Part shown: piece after piece, positions 37,337 through 49,141 of the stretch
Layout of the letters: each line of letters starts with the position of its first letter
Position numbering within the stretch: the first letter of the stretch is position 1
Assembly: GCA_024305745.1 (NCBI GenBank)
Contig: JAHRBS010000013.1
Location: 1,674,001 to 1,738,000 of the forward strand
Length of the DNA: 64,000 nucleotides
Source: Polyporus tsugae
Taxonomy: Eukaryota > Basidiomycota > Agaricomycetes > Polyporales > Polyporaceae
Direction: 5' to 3'
Made by a program: the position numbers and the translations under genes
The notes under the pieces: model-generated
Told to the model about the DNA's origin: nothing
Databases searched by the model: none
Seen by the model: only the letters and a program-made list of their open reading frames with translations

Positions 37337-38605
37337 ATGCCTGGTTCAGCCACCCCGGAGCGCGACGTCCAGCTTCTCGACATCGGGAAGCAATGCTCTG
37401 ACCCGACTTGTCTTCTCATTGACTTCCTCCCATTCAAGTGTCAGCATTGCACGCAGCCGTTCTGCGGTGAACACTTTCTGCCTGCCTCCCACCACTGTTC
37501 CAAGTACGATGCAGCGCAACATGATCGGGTCGCGCCCTCTTGTGAGTCCACCATTCATCTTGCTTTTTTGCGCTTTATCGGCGTGCCACTTACGCCCGAG
37601 TATAGGTCCCTTGTGTAACACTCCTGTGGCCATACCTCCAGGGCAGGATCCCAATATCCGCATGGAGCGGCATATCAACACCGAGTGTTCTGTTATGACG
37701 GGGAGATCGGGTAAAACCAAGTCTACACCCCACTGTGCGCGACCCAAATGTGGCAAGGTGCTGTTCTCGCCCATCCGCTGCGATGTGAGTGATTTCTCTT
37801 TCGGTGCGGGGTATCATCCCCATCCAGACGATGTCCTGTATTCCGTTCTTGCGTCTCGCTTCCTAATACTATTTCGACAGTCGTGTAAGCAACAGTTTTG
37901 CCCCGAACATCGCTTCCCGAAGGATCACTCCTGCTCTACGACCAAGGCGTCTGGCTCGACTCAACAAGCTGGCATGAAAGCGTGGGCGAATGTTCAGCAC
38001 CAGACGAGTGCCGCGTCAGCCGCCGCCATGGCCGCTATCAAACGCGCTGGTGCACCCTCGAATGTCCCCGTCCGCACAGATCCTGGGGCACGGACGCAAG
38101 CGAAACCGCACCCACCATCTCCCGACAGCAAAGCTAGTTCTTCCTCCTCCCGATCCAACCCATTCTCCGCGACGGACCGGTGCGTTATCTCCGTTACGTT
38201 TGTTTTCAGTGGATCACTCATGGACGTGCAGTCAAACTATCACGCCAACTTCGATGTCCGTTGCCGCCTTGACGCCTGACGACGCTGACGATTCCCACAA
38301 CCCGCCCGAACGCTGTGCGCCCAAATCTCCCGCGTCAACTAATGCCCTTACGCTGTCTTTTGTACCTCCGCCATTGTTTGGCATGGCATAATACTCCGAC
38401 GACACCACTGTATCGATATCCTCGTCTCGCGATTGCTTTCCTTTGTATCATATACTATCACTCACATTGTAGGCGCGCGAAGGCGGAGCGGGAGAGTCGG
38501 AGGAAGGCTATTGAAGCTCGGGTGAGGAAAGGTATTCCGCTGACCGAGGCAGAGAAGGCTTTCTTGGCGGAAGGGAATGGGAAGGAAGAGTGCGTCATCA
38601 TGTAG
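37337..38605 (+). CDS. AN1-type zinc-finger protein (ZFAND2/Cuz1-like), intact copy
   Basis: Two AN1 fingers are seen. The first is CSDPTCLLIDFLPFKCQHC, continuing with FCGEH and HHC. A CPLCNTPVAIPPGQDPN linker follows, then HCARPKCGKVLFSPIRC, SCKQQFCPEHRFPKDHSC as the second. The tail contains Ala/Ser-rich sequence, a block ending SFVPPPLFGM, and a basic helix ERESRRKAIEARVRKG with PLTEAEKAFLAEG at the end. Yeast Cuz1 and human ZFAND1/2 deliver Cdc48/p97 and proteasomes to stress-damaged proteins, a plausible role here. Introns lie near 37540-37605, 37785-37880, 38180-38252 and 38390-38485. The last join seems to require a GC donor at 38389 (ATG followed by GCATAA), where the duplicated copy has GTATAA. 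About 300 residues are expected. Confidence 0.85.
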
Positions 38606-38884
38606 GACCTCTACTGTAACGTAATGTGACTCTTTTGACTCTATTGGATCCACATATTAAGTGTCCATGTCGCCGATAGCTTGATTTTTCGGACCGTGAG
38701 CAATAGGGTAATAGGCTATGGTTTGGTCTTCTCCTCTCTTCTATTCCCTACCTCAGTGTCTAATCCTCTGAACCGTTGCACAGACTACGAACCACACTCC
38801 CACGGAACGTCGTGTCCTCGGTCACCACACGAAGGCGGGGGGGGGCTGTGGAGACTGGAGTGTGCTGCTTCTAGCAGCTCATAA

Positions 38885-39330
38885 GTATGCCATACTCGAT
38901 CATTATCAACGCCTTCAGGAGTGCAATTGTCACGAGGTACTGTCCGTCAGACCGCCAAGTCTCGCTGGCGTCCCTAACACCCGTCTCCAGCATGCTGAGC
39001 ATCTTGTGCTTGCTCGTCGTAAGTGCCTTGCCTTCGCGGTTTACTGTGCGTGATGCTAATTTTCCACAGGCAGTGTTCGAAGGGACGAATGTCGTTATCA
39101 TCCTGCTCAACCTGGCGGTCGCGAAGACTCGGAGTGAGTTCCCCGTTGAACTCCTGCCTGTGCTCACCGATGCTAACACTAACACTGGCCGACAGTTTAC
39201 GCAAATGCAACACTCGTGACCTAAGTTCTCCAGAAGGGTCGTAGATATGCGGACATTAACATGCACGCTTCCAGGCTGAACACCCGGCGCGATATGTCCG
39301 AAATGCTCACCGCACCTGGTGGAAGTGAAC
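38885..39330 (+). pseudogene. DUF6534-type gene remnant (C-terminal exons only)
   Basis: This segment aligns by eye with the C-terminal exons of the gene at 41.7-43.8 kb: SIIINAFRSAIVTR, the intron with GTACTGTCC, SMLSILCLLV, AVFEGTNVVIILLNLAVAK and RDMSEMLTAPGGSELL all have near-identical counterparts downstream. The upstream five membrane-helix exons are missing here, since the AN1 gene stop is only about 280 bp away. It is therefore a truncated copy left by a tandem duplication. Similarity seems to continue to about 39400. Confidence 0.75.
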
Positions 39331-39559
39331 TGCTAAGCTCGAGCCTCTTCCGTTGTGCACCGCGACAATCAGAAAGGAGCGGAGGCAACGCCTACACCCC
39401 AGGATGCCACGGATCGATCCTCGATAGCGAAGTGTGACGACCATAGCCGGGAAGATTGGCCGCAATCGGGGCTACTACAAGCACTGGCGGTAGGCGATGT
39501 GGAGGAGATCCGCATGGGCCGCGCTAGTGAACTGCATTTTTGAGCCTCGTATTGGTGCC

Positions 39560-40440
39560 GCAGTGTCTCACAGACATGATGTGAACTCGGTCGGACCAGC
39601 TTGTACGAACTCGCTTACGGCTCGACATCCGACCGATATTCTATACCTCGGTCCAGTTGACCATCGTGCTAGGCTGGAAAGGGGTACATAATAGAGGGAT
39701 GTGGATTAACCCGCAACGTGAATGTATGAGAAACCCGGCGTTTTTTTAATACGGCGACATAGCGTTAGGCGTAGTCGATAAAGGTCACTCGTTAGAGGGC
39801 GGCCGGACTCGGAAAAGCTGAGGATAAGGGACAAAGCTGTGCACTCGCTTTCGTTCGATAATAAAAATTGGACTATGCAATGCATTAGGAACATTGACTG
39901 ATATTAGAACGTTGACTGATATCAGTATACAGTGAAAAGAAATTAATTGTATTGGATCGCCCGCTGGCACCCGCCCGGCCCTGTTCGAATCCCCCATGAT
40001 CACTGGCATCCCTCCAGTCTCCTTCCCCTCCATAGATTATCTGAAGTCTGCCTAGGGGAGACAACAACACTTGGGGAACGCGCCCTCGTACCTCCATACA
40101 TCGTTAAGCATCTCTCTTGAACATACGACCAACGCGGCCTCGCCGACACCCTAATATATATTAGTATGCCCATTCCCCCTCTTTCGACTGCGTGCGACTG
40201 ATCAGAATCTCGATCTGCGACCTAGTTTCTCGATTTCCGACTGCGTTCTTTGACTTGCGACTTCGTATTTCCATCTCAGGGTTTCTTATCGACCTCTACC
40301 TTCGACTCACTCACACTTTCAGCTTCCTTCTCATCGCACTTCGACTCGACACGGGCCGCATTTGCACAGCGTACATCGTGAGGATTTGGTCCGTGACCAA
40401 CTACCACCACCACCACCACCACCTTCAGACCCTGCTCTGG
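39560..40440. other. Spacer between duplicated units, with CAC repeat
   Basis: No gene is recognised. It contains an AT-rich part (39700-39960) and, at 40401-40424, a run of CAC/ACC triplets. The run would read as His or Thr repeats but sits upstream of a broken AN1 copy, so it is best seen as a simple-sequence repeat. Confidence 0.5.
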
Positions 40441-40446
40441 AAATGC

Positions 40447-41395
40447 TTAGGATGATCATCGGCATCGGCAACGGATTCTCTGACCCGATTTGTCTTCTGG
40501 TCGACTTCCTATCATCCAAGCGTCAGCATTGCACGCAGCCGTTCTACGGCGAACCCACCACTGTTTCAAGCGGAACGAAGCTTCTGGCGCCCGGTGTGTG
40601 TCAACCTCGTCCTAACGCTGTCTTGGATTCACTTTCTGCGCTTCGCTCCCTATTTCGATAGCCGTGTAAGCAACAGCTCTGCCCCGAGGATCCCTTTCCT
40701 AAGGACTGCGTATGCTCTTGCTCCACGGCCAAGGCATATGGCTCAAGTCAACAAGCTGGCGTGAAAGTGTGGGCGAATATTTAGCACCAGACGTGTACCA
40801 CGTCAGCCGCCGCTGTGGCCGCTATCGCGGCCAAGCGTGCTGCCACATCCCCCGGTGCTCCCGCTCGGACAGATCCTCGGATGCAGAAACAAGTAGAACC
40901 GCAACCACCATCCTCCGATCGCAGCTTGTTCCTCTTCCCGATCCAACCCATTCTCCGCGACAGACCGGTGAGTTACCTCCGTTGCGTTGGTTTCGGTGGA
41001 GCACTCATGAATGTGCAGTCAAACAGTCACGCTGACCACACCAACTTCGATTTTCCTTGCTGTTTCAACACCTGACGACGCTGATGATTTCAACAACCCG
41101 CCCGAATGCTGTGCGCCCAAACCTACCACATCGATTAATGCCCTTACGCTATCCTTCATACCGCCTCTACTGTTTGGCATGGTATAATACTTGGGACAAC
41201 ACTGTATCGATGTCCTTGTCTCTCAATTTCTCTGCTTTGTATCATATACTCACATTATAGGCGCGTGAAGAAGGCGGAGCGGGAGAGTCGCAGGAAGGCT
41301 ACTAAAGCTCGGGCCAGGAAAGGGGTCCCGCCAACCGAGGCAGAAAGGGCTTTTTGGCGGAACGCGATGGGATGCGTCATGCAGGACTTCTGCTG
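40447..41395 (+). pseudogene. Decayed tandem copy of the AN1 zinc-finger gene
   Basis: The copy follows 37385-38600 along most of its length but is broken. The first zinc-finger cysteines are lost (FSDPIC for CSDPTC, FYGE for FCGE). The segment containing the linker between the fingers and the start of finger two is deleted. An in-frame TAG interrupts the Ala-rich stretch near 40785 (after VWANI). The C-terminal basic helix region (SRRKATKARARKG) is still recognisable but out of step. Intron edges are preserved: a GTGAGT donor at about 40971 and GTATAA near 41183. It is very unlikely to give a functional AN1 protein. Confidence 0.8.
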
Positions 41396-41710
41396 TACCA
41401 CAATGTGGCTCTTTTGACGCTATAGGGTCCTCAAATTAAACTGATGATGTCTCCGCCGAGAGATTCACTGCTAATTTCGGGCGACTTTTTTCCAGGCATG
41501 CTGTCCAGGGGCACAAGGCTCTAGGGCTCCGAAGCCTAAGCCCACGCCTCGGATTCTCGGGAGACGTCTCTTCTCTCCCCGTTTTGGATGGCAATGCGTA
41601 GATCTGTAAGTTTATGGATGCCGTGCCCATATACAATGAGCCTGCACGGGTCTAATATAAATAAGCCCGATGTACCTCCCATCCTGCCACCCACCCTCTT
41701 TCACACCGCA

Positions 41711-43839
41711 ATGGTTCTGTCTGACGACATTGGCCTTCCGACAACACAGGTTACTATTACGTGGATGTTGTTCGGTCTCTCCTTTGGACTGCTGTAAGTG
41801 ATCAAATTTTCAGAGTGATCTGATTCGGACGTGGGCTTACGGTCAGTGTTGTAGACTTTATGGTGTCATGTTATGTCAAGGATACTCGTACTTCCGGACG
41901 TACCAAGAAGACCCTCTGGATCTCAAGTTTACTGTGAGTGGCGTCTACCATATGCAGTGCAAAATTATCTGAAACAAGCGGCGTGTACAGGTTGTTGGGA
42001 TATTGTGAGAGGAGTTATTGGTTTTTCTGTGGTCCCAATGAATGTATACCGGTTGCTTTTTAGGCTCACCAACGCCGTCATCCTTGGTCTCAACATGTAT
42101 CTCTGGTGAGTGTCTGTCGGAGGACTCATTGAACACGAGCTAATAAGTGCATATAACGCAGTTACTACTATGCCGTTGACCTCACAGTGGGTTGTGGGAC
42201 ACCCAACACACTTTCTCGTATACCAACGTGGGCCGTCCATTGTGATTTGCAGTACCATTAACTAACCTTGATACGTGCAGCCCCCTCGTGGTATGTCCCT
42301 GCACATTGTTCATATGCTGCAATATTCAGTCACGATGCATTGGATTTTTCAGATTGTCCCCTTGTGTATAGTGAGATCATTTATGCTGTGGCGGCCTTCC
42401 GACCCGCGCTGACCAGTCGATTTTTGTCAGGTCTCCAGCATTAGGCTATGCGAATAGTGCGCCATAAGACATCTCTGGCCTCACAATCTGCTCACACTTC
42501 GTCGACAGCGTTTACATCAGACGAACCTACTTCGGTGAGACATGAGAGTCGTGGCCTAGGATACCCCAAAGATACTGACTATCAGAAAAGTCATTCTTAC
42601 AAAACGCAGATGTGTCTTCGTCGCCCTTACTGTGAGCTTTAGTTGCCAGGGCCTTCTCGATGTCCACGAATGTGCTAATTCGTTTTGAAGGTCTTGACTG
42701 TCGCATCTGCCACTAGTGAGCCACGCATTGACGGCAATCGGAAACACATCCTTATAATGTATTGATGCCTTCAAATTCTGCAGCTTTCATTACCGGTCCG
42801 TATCCTTATTCCTGAATCAAGAGAGTTATGTTTTAGTCTCACCGTCTGTTCCTTAGTTCTCACCGTGAATCTGTACGTGGATATAGGTTTTTCGGATGTA
42901 CGCTGCTAATGGCGCATTTAGAGCCGAACAGCCAACCTTCCAGAGATGGTTTGAAGTCAAGGTTTGTCTCAACCAAGTACGGGACTTATGTGGGCTGATT
43001 GCAGCTTTGAAGTGGCTTGTCTCCGTGGGTTTCGGCTGCTCTGTGTTGGGTGATATAGGTTTGGCGTGCACCCTCAGCTTTGCCCTACATGTCAGCCGTA
43101 CAGCCTTGAAACGGTGCGTCGTCTGACTTCAACTGGGGTCCGCAACTGACTTTATTCCGGTCAAATAGATCGGACGCTCTCCTCAACTCAATTATCATCA
43201 ATGCCTTCAGGAGCGGGATTGTCACAAGGTACTGTCCGGCCGACCACCAAGTCTCATTTGTGTCCCTGACACCCGTCTCTAGCATGCTGAGCATCTTGTG
43301 CTTGCTCGTGGTAAGTGTCTTGACCCAACAATCCATACATCGTGCGTGAATGCTACCTTTTCACAGGCACTGGCAGTGTTCGAAGGGACGACCCCCGCGA
43401 TCATCCCGCTGAGCCTAGTAGGCGCCAAAGGTGAGCGCCCCATGGAGTTTCCCTGTCTCCAGTCCCCAGTGCTGACCCCACCGTCGGACAGTGTATGCGA
43501 GTGCGACGCTCGTAACGTAAGTTTACCACAAGCCCGTTGCACTGCGGCGTTGACGTGCGGGACACTGAACTGCACGCTTCCAGGCTGAACATCCGGCGGG
43601 ATATGTCCGAAAAGCTCACTGCACCTGGAGGAAGCGAACTCGTAACCGGCGTAAGCTTAAGGTTCAGTCGCGCACCGCGACAATCATCTGGAGAACGCGG
43701 TGAGGGCGGCGCTCGCGTCCATGTAGGCAGCGGGCCGATGTTTGATCTGAGCGAAGTGGGAAGATCCTCCCCAGTGCTGACGACCATGGGTGAGCAGGAA
43801 ACGTGCCGGGGAGAACTCAGAGGTCAACACATGCCATGA
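41711..43839 (+). CDS. DUF6534-type multi-pass membrane protein, duplicated copy with full exon set
   Basis: Start MVLSDDIGLPTTQVTITWML enters TM1 (LFGLSFGLLLYGVMLCQGYS) across a GTAAGT intron and is followed by YFRTYQEDPLDLKFT. Then come VVGILLTNAVILGLNMYLWY, YAVDLTVGCGTPNTLSRIPT, VLTVASATTFITG, WLVSVGFGCSVLGDIGLACT, HVSRTALKRSDALLNSIIIN, AFRSGIVTSMLSILCLLVAL, FEGTTPAIIPLSLVGAKVYA and TLNIRRDMSEKLTA with a polar tail. The order is that of DUF6534 proteins, although residues in the middle (42.3-42.7 kb) diverge and some exon borders there are uncertain, so mild decay cannot be excluded. Function is unknown. It lies about 315 bp downstream of the broken AN1 copy, as the truncated copy does relative to the intact one. 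Confidence 0.65.
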
Positions 43840-44109
43840 GCGTGAGCTGAAATCCACGACTGCCTTTCGTATTGATGTACACGCAGACATGTTATGGATT
43901 CAACCTTTCTTGGTATAGGCTTGTACCTACTACACCGCTGATGATATGAACTAGCTCTAGCTGGCACGAGGTTTACGTTGGACTTCATACTACCAGTACA
44001 TGACATTGACTAACACATCTGACATAAGATCGAATCCGTTGGCGCACATTCAGAAAGGAGGCCAACAGCTCAGGCTACGGCTCCATCGGAGGCCAAACCT
44101 TCACCGAGT

Positions 44110-46487
44110 TCAGTTCGTCGTTGCAGGGCGGAAGCCGCGGAAGAGCCCCCGCTCCGTCTCGAGCCAAACCGGGAGCGGCTGGGCGTCGACCTTCGCAACG
44201 AAGCCAAGCTCGGTCCACTGGTGCACCATATCGGTACAACCAGGGAAGAAGGCACTCGACACATCTGCGTGCAGAGGCATCGGTCGGAAAGTTAATGCCC
44301 TGAACCGGCGCAATCAGAGGCGAAACTCTCACCGTCGGGGGTGTCCCGCAGACCCTCGGTCCACTTGCGGCGCGGAATCTGCGCGAGCTCAGCCACCGTT
44401 GTCCCTATCTTGGGCTTGGAGTCTTCGTCGTGCAAATCGATGAGGGGAACGGCAACCTCATCAGGACGGGCGGACGGCCACCTATTAATTGGGAGATATG
44501 AAGTCTAACTCTAACTCTCACGCCGATCCATGCAGGGGAGAATACGCACCAGTGGGTGTTGCACTGGCTGAAGTCGCTCTGCCATGGCAAGCTCAAGCCA
44601 CGCGACAAGAAGCCTGGGAGTACCTTCTCGTGGTTCACCCTGAACGGCGGGCGGAGCCCCTTGATGCCCGTGTCGAACGTCGCAGGGAGCTTCGCGATCC
44701 AGTAAGTCTCGATCCCAGGGAACAGCGGATCGCCGATGGTCTGCTCGAGCACCGCGCGCGTGAGGACGGCAGGCTGCTCCTGCAGGTCGTACTCCTCGAT
44801 GGACTTCTTGGTGCCGAACGGCGTCCCGACGGCGAACTTGCCGTCCTTCCAGTTGCCGAAGCGCTCGTACTGCAGCGCGGTGAGCGCCGCGAATTGCTCG
44901 ATGGACTTCTCATTGAGCTTGGGCACCGTACCGGGCTCGTTGGCATCGCCTGAAGAACATATACGTAAGCCCCACATCGTATTATGTGTAAGTGTACACC
45001 ACTGTACCATTGTCGCCGGACAACCGGGGCATGAAAATGACGTGGCCCTGGTCCTTGTTCTGGTAATCGGGCTGGCGAAGCCTACCGAAGATGTGATCGC
45101 GTAACGCCTTGTGTTGGGCGTCCTTAGAAGCAAGATTGTCCAGCTGCGGCCAGAAGTTGCCAAACCCACCGGGGCCTAGATACAAAAAATTAGCGGGCAG
45201 GTCTGCGCGAGAGATTCGAACGACGTACCGTGACCCTGAAACGCCTTCTCGTTAACCCAGGACAACTTGTACGTCCCAGAGAGCACCGGCCAGATGTCCT
45301 TGAAGAAGTCCGTCCCAGAGTGCTCCTCGTAGCTCGCATGCTTCTTATAGATGTCCTCCATGATGTCGTAGAGCGATGTCGGCGAATCGACGCCCCAAGC
45401 AAACTTGGGCGGCCCACTCAGGACCGTCGCCCTGTACGGCTTTCTGCCCCACGGTCAAAGGTAAGAAGATCGCGCTCAGCCGAAAGAGATCAAACAACGC
45501 ACAGCGTAGCGAGCTGGGGGCGATTCTGATGAGAAACGGAGACTTCGACCCATCCGTCGCATGCATTGTCGTACCAGTCCACGCTATCGAACTCGGAGAT
45601 GATGTTCGGCTGGCCCTTGAGAAGGTAGTCGGTCTGGACGGAGCGCGCGTGACCGCTCCCTCCGAGGAAGACTAGGCGGCCGAGACCGTCAGTGCGCAAC
45701 TCTCCTAGGTTGACGTCCACGGGTTTGTCCGCGGTGCCCTGGAACCTCCCGTTGAGCGGGACCGGCTTGGGGTCGGTCTTGGCGCGCACGATGGTCTTTG
45801 GGCCGGGGTCGATGATAAGTCTCTTCCGGGACTCCAAAGATAAGTCGAACGGGTCGCCGGAAACATGATCCTAACAAGGCAGCTGTAAGTATGGATTTAT
45901 CGCTGAGACGTGAGCATGGACAACGTACGACGGGGTCAACATCGGGGTTGCGTAGGTCTGTGTCTACTTTTGCCAGCCGTCCTGAATACATACAAAGTGG
46001 CCGTGAGTAATTATATATTGCAAGTAAGGAGTAACACACCACGAAAGATATAGTATGCAGCCTTCTTGTTCGCAACGTGGACAGTCCAAGTGAGGCGGTA
46101 GTTCTGTGTGTTGTTAATTTCCCCGAGAACCTTCCCCTGGCTGTCATACGCGTACACACGGAACCGTGCAGCCTGGTGAATAGTGAGCCCAGTTATGCTA
46201 AGAGTGTAGCAAACGGAATATCACTCAACCTGTCGCTTGATGCGGTACTGCGGGTCCCGAAACAATCCAAACGGGTGGTCGTTGAGACCAGGGACCTCGG
46301 GGCCGTAGAAGTACTCGATATCGGGATGCTCGGGGTCGGGTTGTCCGTTCGGCAACGTCCCTGAGTCGCCGACGCGAGCGACGCCGATAGGAGGAAATAT
46401 CTCGAGACGGGCGATCTTTGACGGATCGACGTTGGCGTACGTCTTGCCAGCACTGGGATCGTAGGGGGTGAACGGCGTAGAGACCAT
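44110..46487 (-). CDS. LodA/GoxA-type CTQ quinoprotein amine/amino-acid oxidase
   Basis: Exons 44110..44264, 44333..44481, 44550..44949, 45008..45175, 45229..45443, 45503..45870, 45929..45981, 46040..46172 and 46230..46487 give 632 residues in frame. Family blocks are IFPPIGVARVGDS near the start, LVFLGGSGHA, DWYDNACDGWVEVSV, PPKFAWGVDSPTSLYDIM, VIFMPRLSGDNG, GLSLPWQSDFSQCNTHWWPS and MVHQWTELGFV near the end. In Marinomonas LodA, Cys516 and Trp581 crosslink to the cysteine tryptophylquinone cofactor. The counterparts here are Cys528 and Trp598, 70 residues apart against 65. LodA-family enzymes deaminate lysine or glycine and release hydrogen peroxide and ammonia. The substrate of this one is not predictable. 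No signal peptide is seen. Eight introns argue against recent bacterial transfer. It lies beside the ferritin-like and LodB-like genes. Confidence 0.9.
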
Positions 46488-47693
46488 TTTCGAAAGGGCA
46501 GCGAACTGGAGTCTGTGTTGGGGGCGGGTTCTGGGGGACCCTTGAAATGGGTGAGCAGACGTTCATAAGCCACACTTCAAGCTCTGAATCACCGCATGCC
46601 CGAGGACGCCCAAGGTGCACTCAGCCCCGTCTGGTTCGGATAGCTGTCGCTCACATGAACAGGCATCCAGATTCGTCCCGGAGAAACGTCCATTCGACCT
46701 ACAGGAACGTGTTGGGGTAGTAAGAGTGGTAAGTCAGGGCACATATGGGATGCATGGAATGTGTGACTTAGAGACGCGCATCCACGGCCAACATTTCGGT
46801 TTGGGCCTTGGAAGAACGGAATGGAACCTCCTGAAACGTAATATTTTGCATCAGCTGAAGAGAGTACTAGTGGCACAGTCGATGTTCGCTACCTGGTAAG
46901 GGGTACCGGGGTTTCAACACTTTCACCGGATGGCAGTATCACCGGCCCCAGGCCCCCAGCAACGTTTGCCAGTGGTCGGTTAATCGCGGCATTACCTCAA
47001 TCGATGCGCTGGCCGTCAATGCACACGGGAAGGAGGGAACACAGGATTCCAAAACGTAAAGATTTGAAGACTGAAGTTGTCCTGGCATGCGGCTATCCAG
47101 ATGGAGGTCATTGAGTATCGACTTTATCTGACTAGAGGTGACCAGATTTGGCAAGAACAAGAACATGCCGTTCTAACCGTTTGGGTTGACGTCGCCAATG
47201 TCCGGCACCCGAGGGAAGGGCCAGCTGTTCATGTATTCAATGAGCGTACCGGCCTTGCACCAGCCCCGGGCCCTACTCAGGCTCGGCGGGGTGATTGGAT
47301 ACCACCATGATTAATATCGACAATGAGCGGGCGAGCGCGTGTCTCAGGGGGCCGACTACTCGCAATGCTTCCGGGAAGTTCCTTGGATCTGTTGGTAGTT
47401 CGGAATATCGTCAAGACAGCTGCCAGAGTCGGAGAGGTTGCAGAAGGTTGCAAGCTAAGTGACCGTTACTACTTACGTGACCGTGGACGTTGAGGCGCCA
47501 AGTACTAGCGCGCGTTGATGAGATGATTGGCTGACCAAGTGCAGCTCTGTCGGAACCACTGCCCCTCGACCGCCGCGAGAATGACATGGTGTGGGATTCT
47601 CATTGTTCTGAACTGGTAAACCGTACAACAAACACACGCGCTTTCGAGACACAAACACCGGTGACGTATCGTACAATCATCAATCCGATTCGC
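46488..47693. other. Intergenic region upstream of the LodA-like gene
   Basis: About 1.2 kb between the LodA-like start and the stop of the ferritin-like gene, both minus strand. Short open frames on either strand lack family features. It should carry the oxidase promoter. No clear repeated operator was recognised. Confidence 0.5.
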
Positions 47694-49141
47694 TCACGCC
47701 GCAGGCGCCAACGCCTTCAAGCAGAACACGATCTTCCCAATCGCCTCCTTTGTTTCCCCGGAGGCAGCCTGGTACGCTCGATCGACCTCCGCCGTCAACC
47801 GATCGTACAGTTCCTTCGGGCTCAACGCCTTCCCCTGTGAGTCCGGAGGGTAGAACTCGAAGCACGGCGCCGCATGCTTCTCGCCCTCGATGATCTGCTC
47901 GACGAGGACGTGCGCGACTGGAGACAGAATCTCGACCATGAGTCGGTGGATGTTCCGGAACAGCTGCGTCCGCTTGACGGCCGACCCTTCCGCCCAGCAG
48001 CGGTCGATCGTCTGCAGAAGGAAGCAGAAGGAAGCGTCGACCGCCAGCGACATCTGGTATCATCACAATTGTGTTAGCGGCTACAACAAGCAACAAGCAA
48101 GACGGAGAATAGCGCACCCGGTATGCAACCTCACTCTTGCCCGCGTAGTCGGCGGTGTGGGGCTTGTCGACATAGTCGATACAAACCCACTCCTTACGGC
48201 GCTGGTACAGCTCGACGAAGATAGAATAGTGCGAGTCGGGGACTCCAATGCTGCCTTCGCCTTGGTCGACGATCGTCTCGAGCGCCTGGAGGGCGGTCTT
48301 GGTGTCGACGACCGCCGTCATCCTCTCGTCGAAGAACTCTTCCCCCGTGAACTGCTTGTCGTTGTTGCTCGAGAAGAGATGGGAGTCGTTCTTGGAGACT
48401 TCAAGGATACCTGCAATACGAAAGTTACGTTAACCGCCGTCGCGCACCAAGGCACACCGTGCGCCCACCATGCTGAAGCTCCTTGTAGAACTCTCCGATG
48501 CTTTGGTAGCTGGGCAGGATCTCGGCGTAGAACATAGGCTTCCCCTCGAGCTCAGGGGGAGGCAGGTAGGGGGCTTCGATCTGCGAAAACCCACGTCGGT
48601 GAGCCAACGTTCACCATCCTCGTCAGCGAGACAATGCTCACCTTCAAGAAGCACTCCAGGTTCTTTTTGTCGGCGGGACGCAGCTCCATGTCGATCTTGT
48701 CGAACAGGATCTGGGACGGGTACTCCGGCATGAACGATTTGTTGTACAGGAGCTGAGTCCCGCCCAACGCGCGCAGCATGTTCCCAGCGAGGGCGAGATG
48801 CAACATCTCCTGCTCGGCTACCGCTGCCAGTGGGGCAAGTTGGTCAGCCAAGACAAGCACATCGACGGCACTCTGGAAGATGACTCGTACCGAGGATGTT
48901 GGCGCGGGCTTTCGAGCCCCATTGTCCGTTGTCGCGCTTGATGCTGTACAAGGCGCAGAAGTAGATGGGGAGCGTCCCCAACTCTACTTGCATGCCCTGT
49001 TTACACAGCCGTAGTGAGCATAAACGAATGACAGGCCCACGTATCAGGGAGTATGTGCAGTCGTACCGTCTTAACATGTTCGATGAGGGCATCCTTGGTC
49101 CATTGCCCGGGGGCTCCATAAACAGGGGTATACGAAGGCAT
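47694..49141 (-). CDS. Ferritin-like diiron protein, iminophenyl-pyruvate dimer synthase (VioB/RebD) domain type
   Basis: Exons 47694..48053, 48118..48410, 48469..48580, 48642..48823, 48891..48996 and 49067..49141 give 375 residues in frame. The N-terminal half has two ferritin-type helices: GMQVELGTLPIYFCALYSIK with a ligand Glu, and AVAEQEMLHLALAGNMLRAL with the Glu-x2-His pattern. SIGEFYKELQHG supplies a third helix and DYAGKSEVAYRMSLAVDAS a fourth. The block YNKSFMPEYPSQILF and a Pro-rich APYLPPPELEG loop are typical of VioB/RebD-related standalone proteins. In violacein and indolocarbazole synthesis this domain is part of the synthase that couples two imines made by an amino-acid oxidase. 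Here it sits next to an oxidase, so it may act on the imine product or on cofactor maturation (inference). Confidence 0.82.

Noticed and set aside
40401..40424. CAC triplet run that could encode a poly-His stretch
   Set aside because: It lies upstream of a broken AN1 copy with no supported reading frame; it is best explained as a simple-sequence repeat.
40447..41395. Second AN1 copy as a functional gene
   Set aside because: It has lost zinc-binding cysteines, has a deletion and an in-frame TAG, so it is called a pseudogene.
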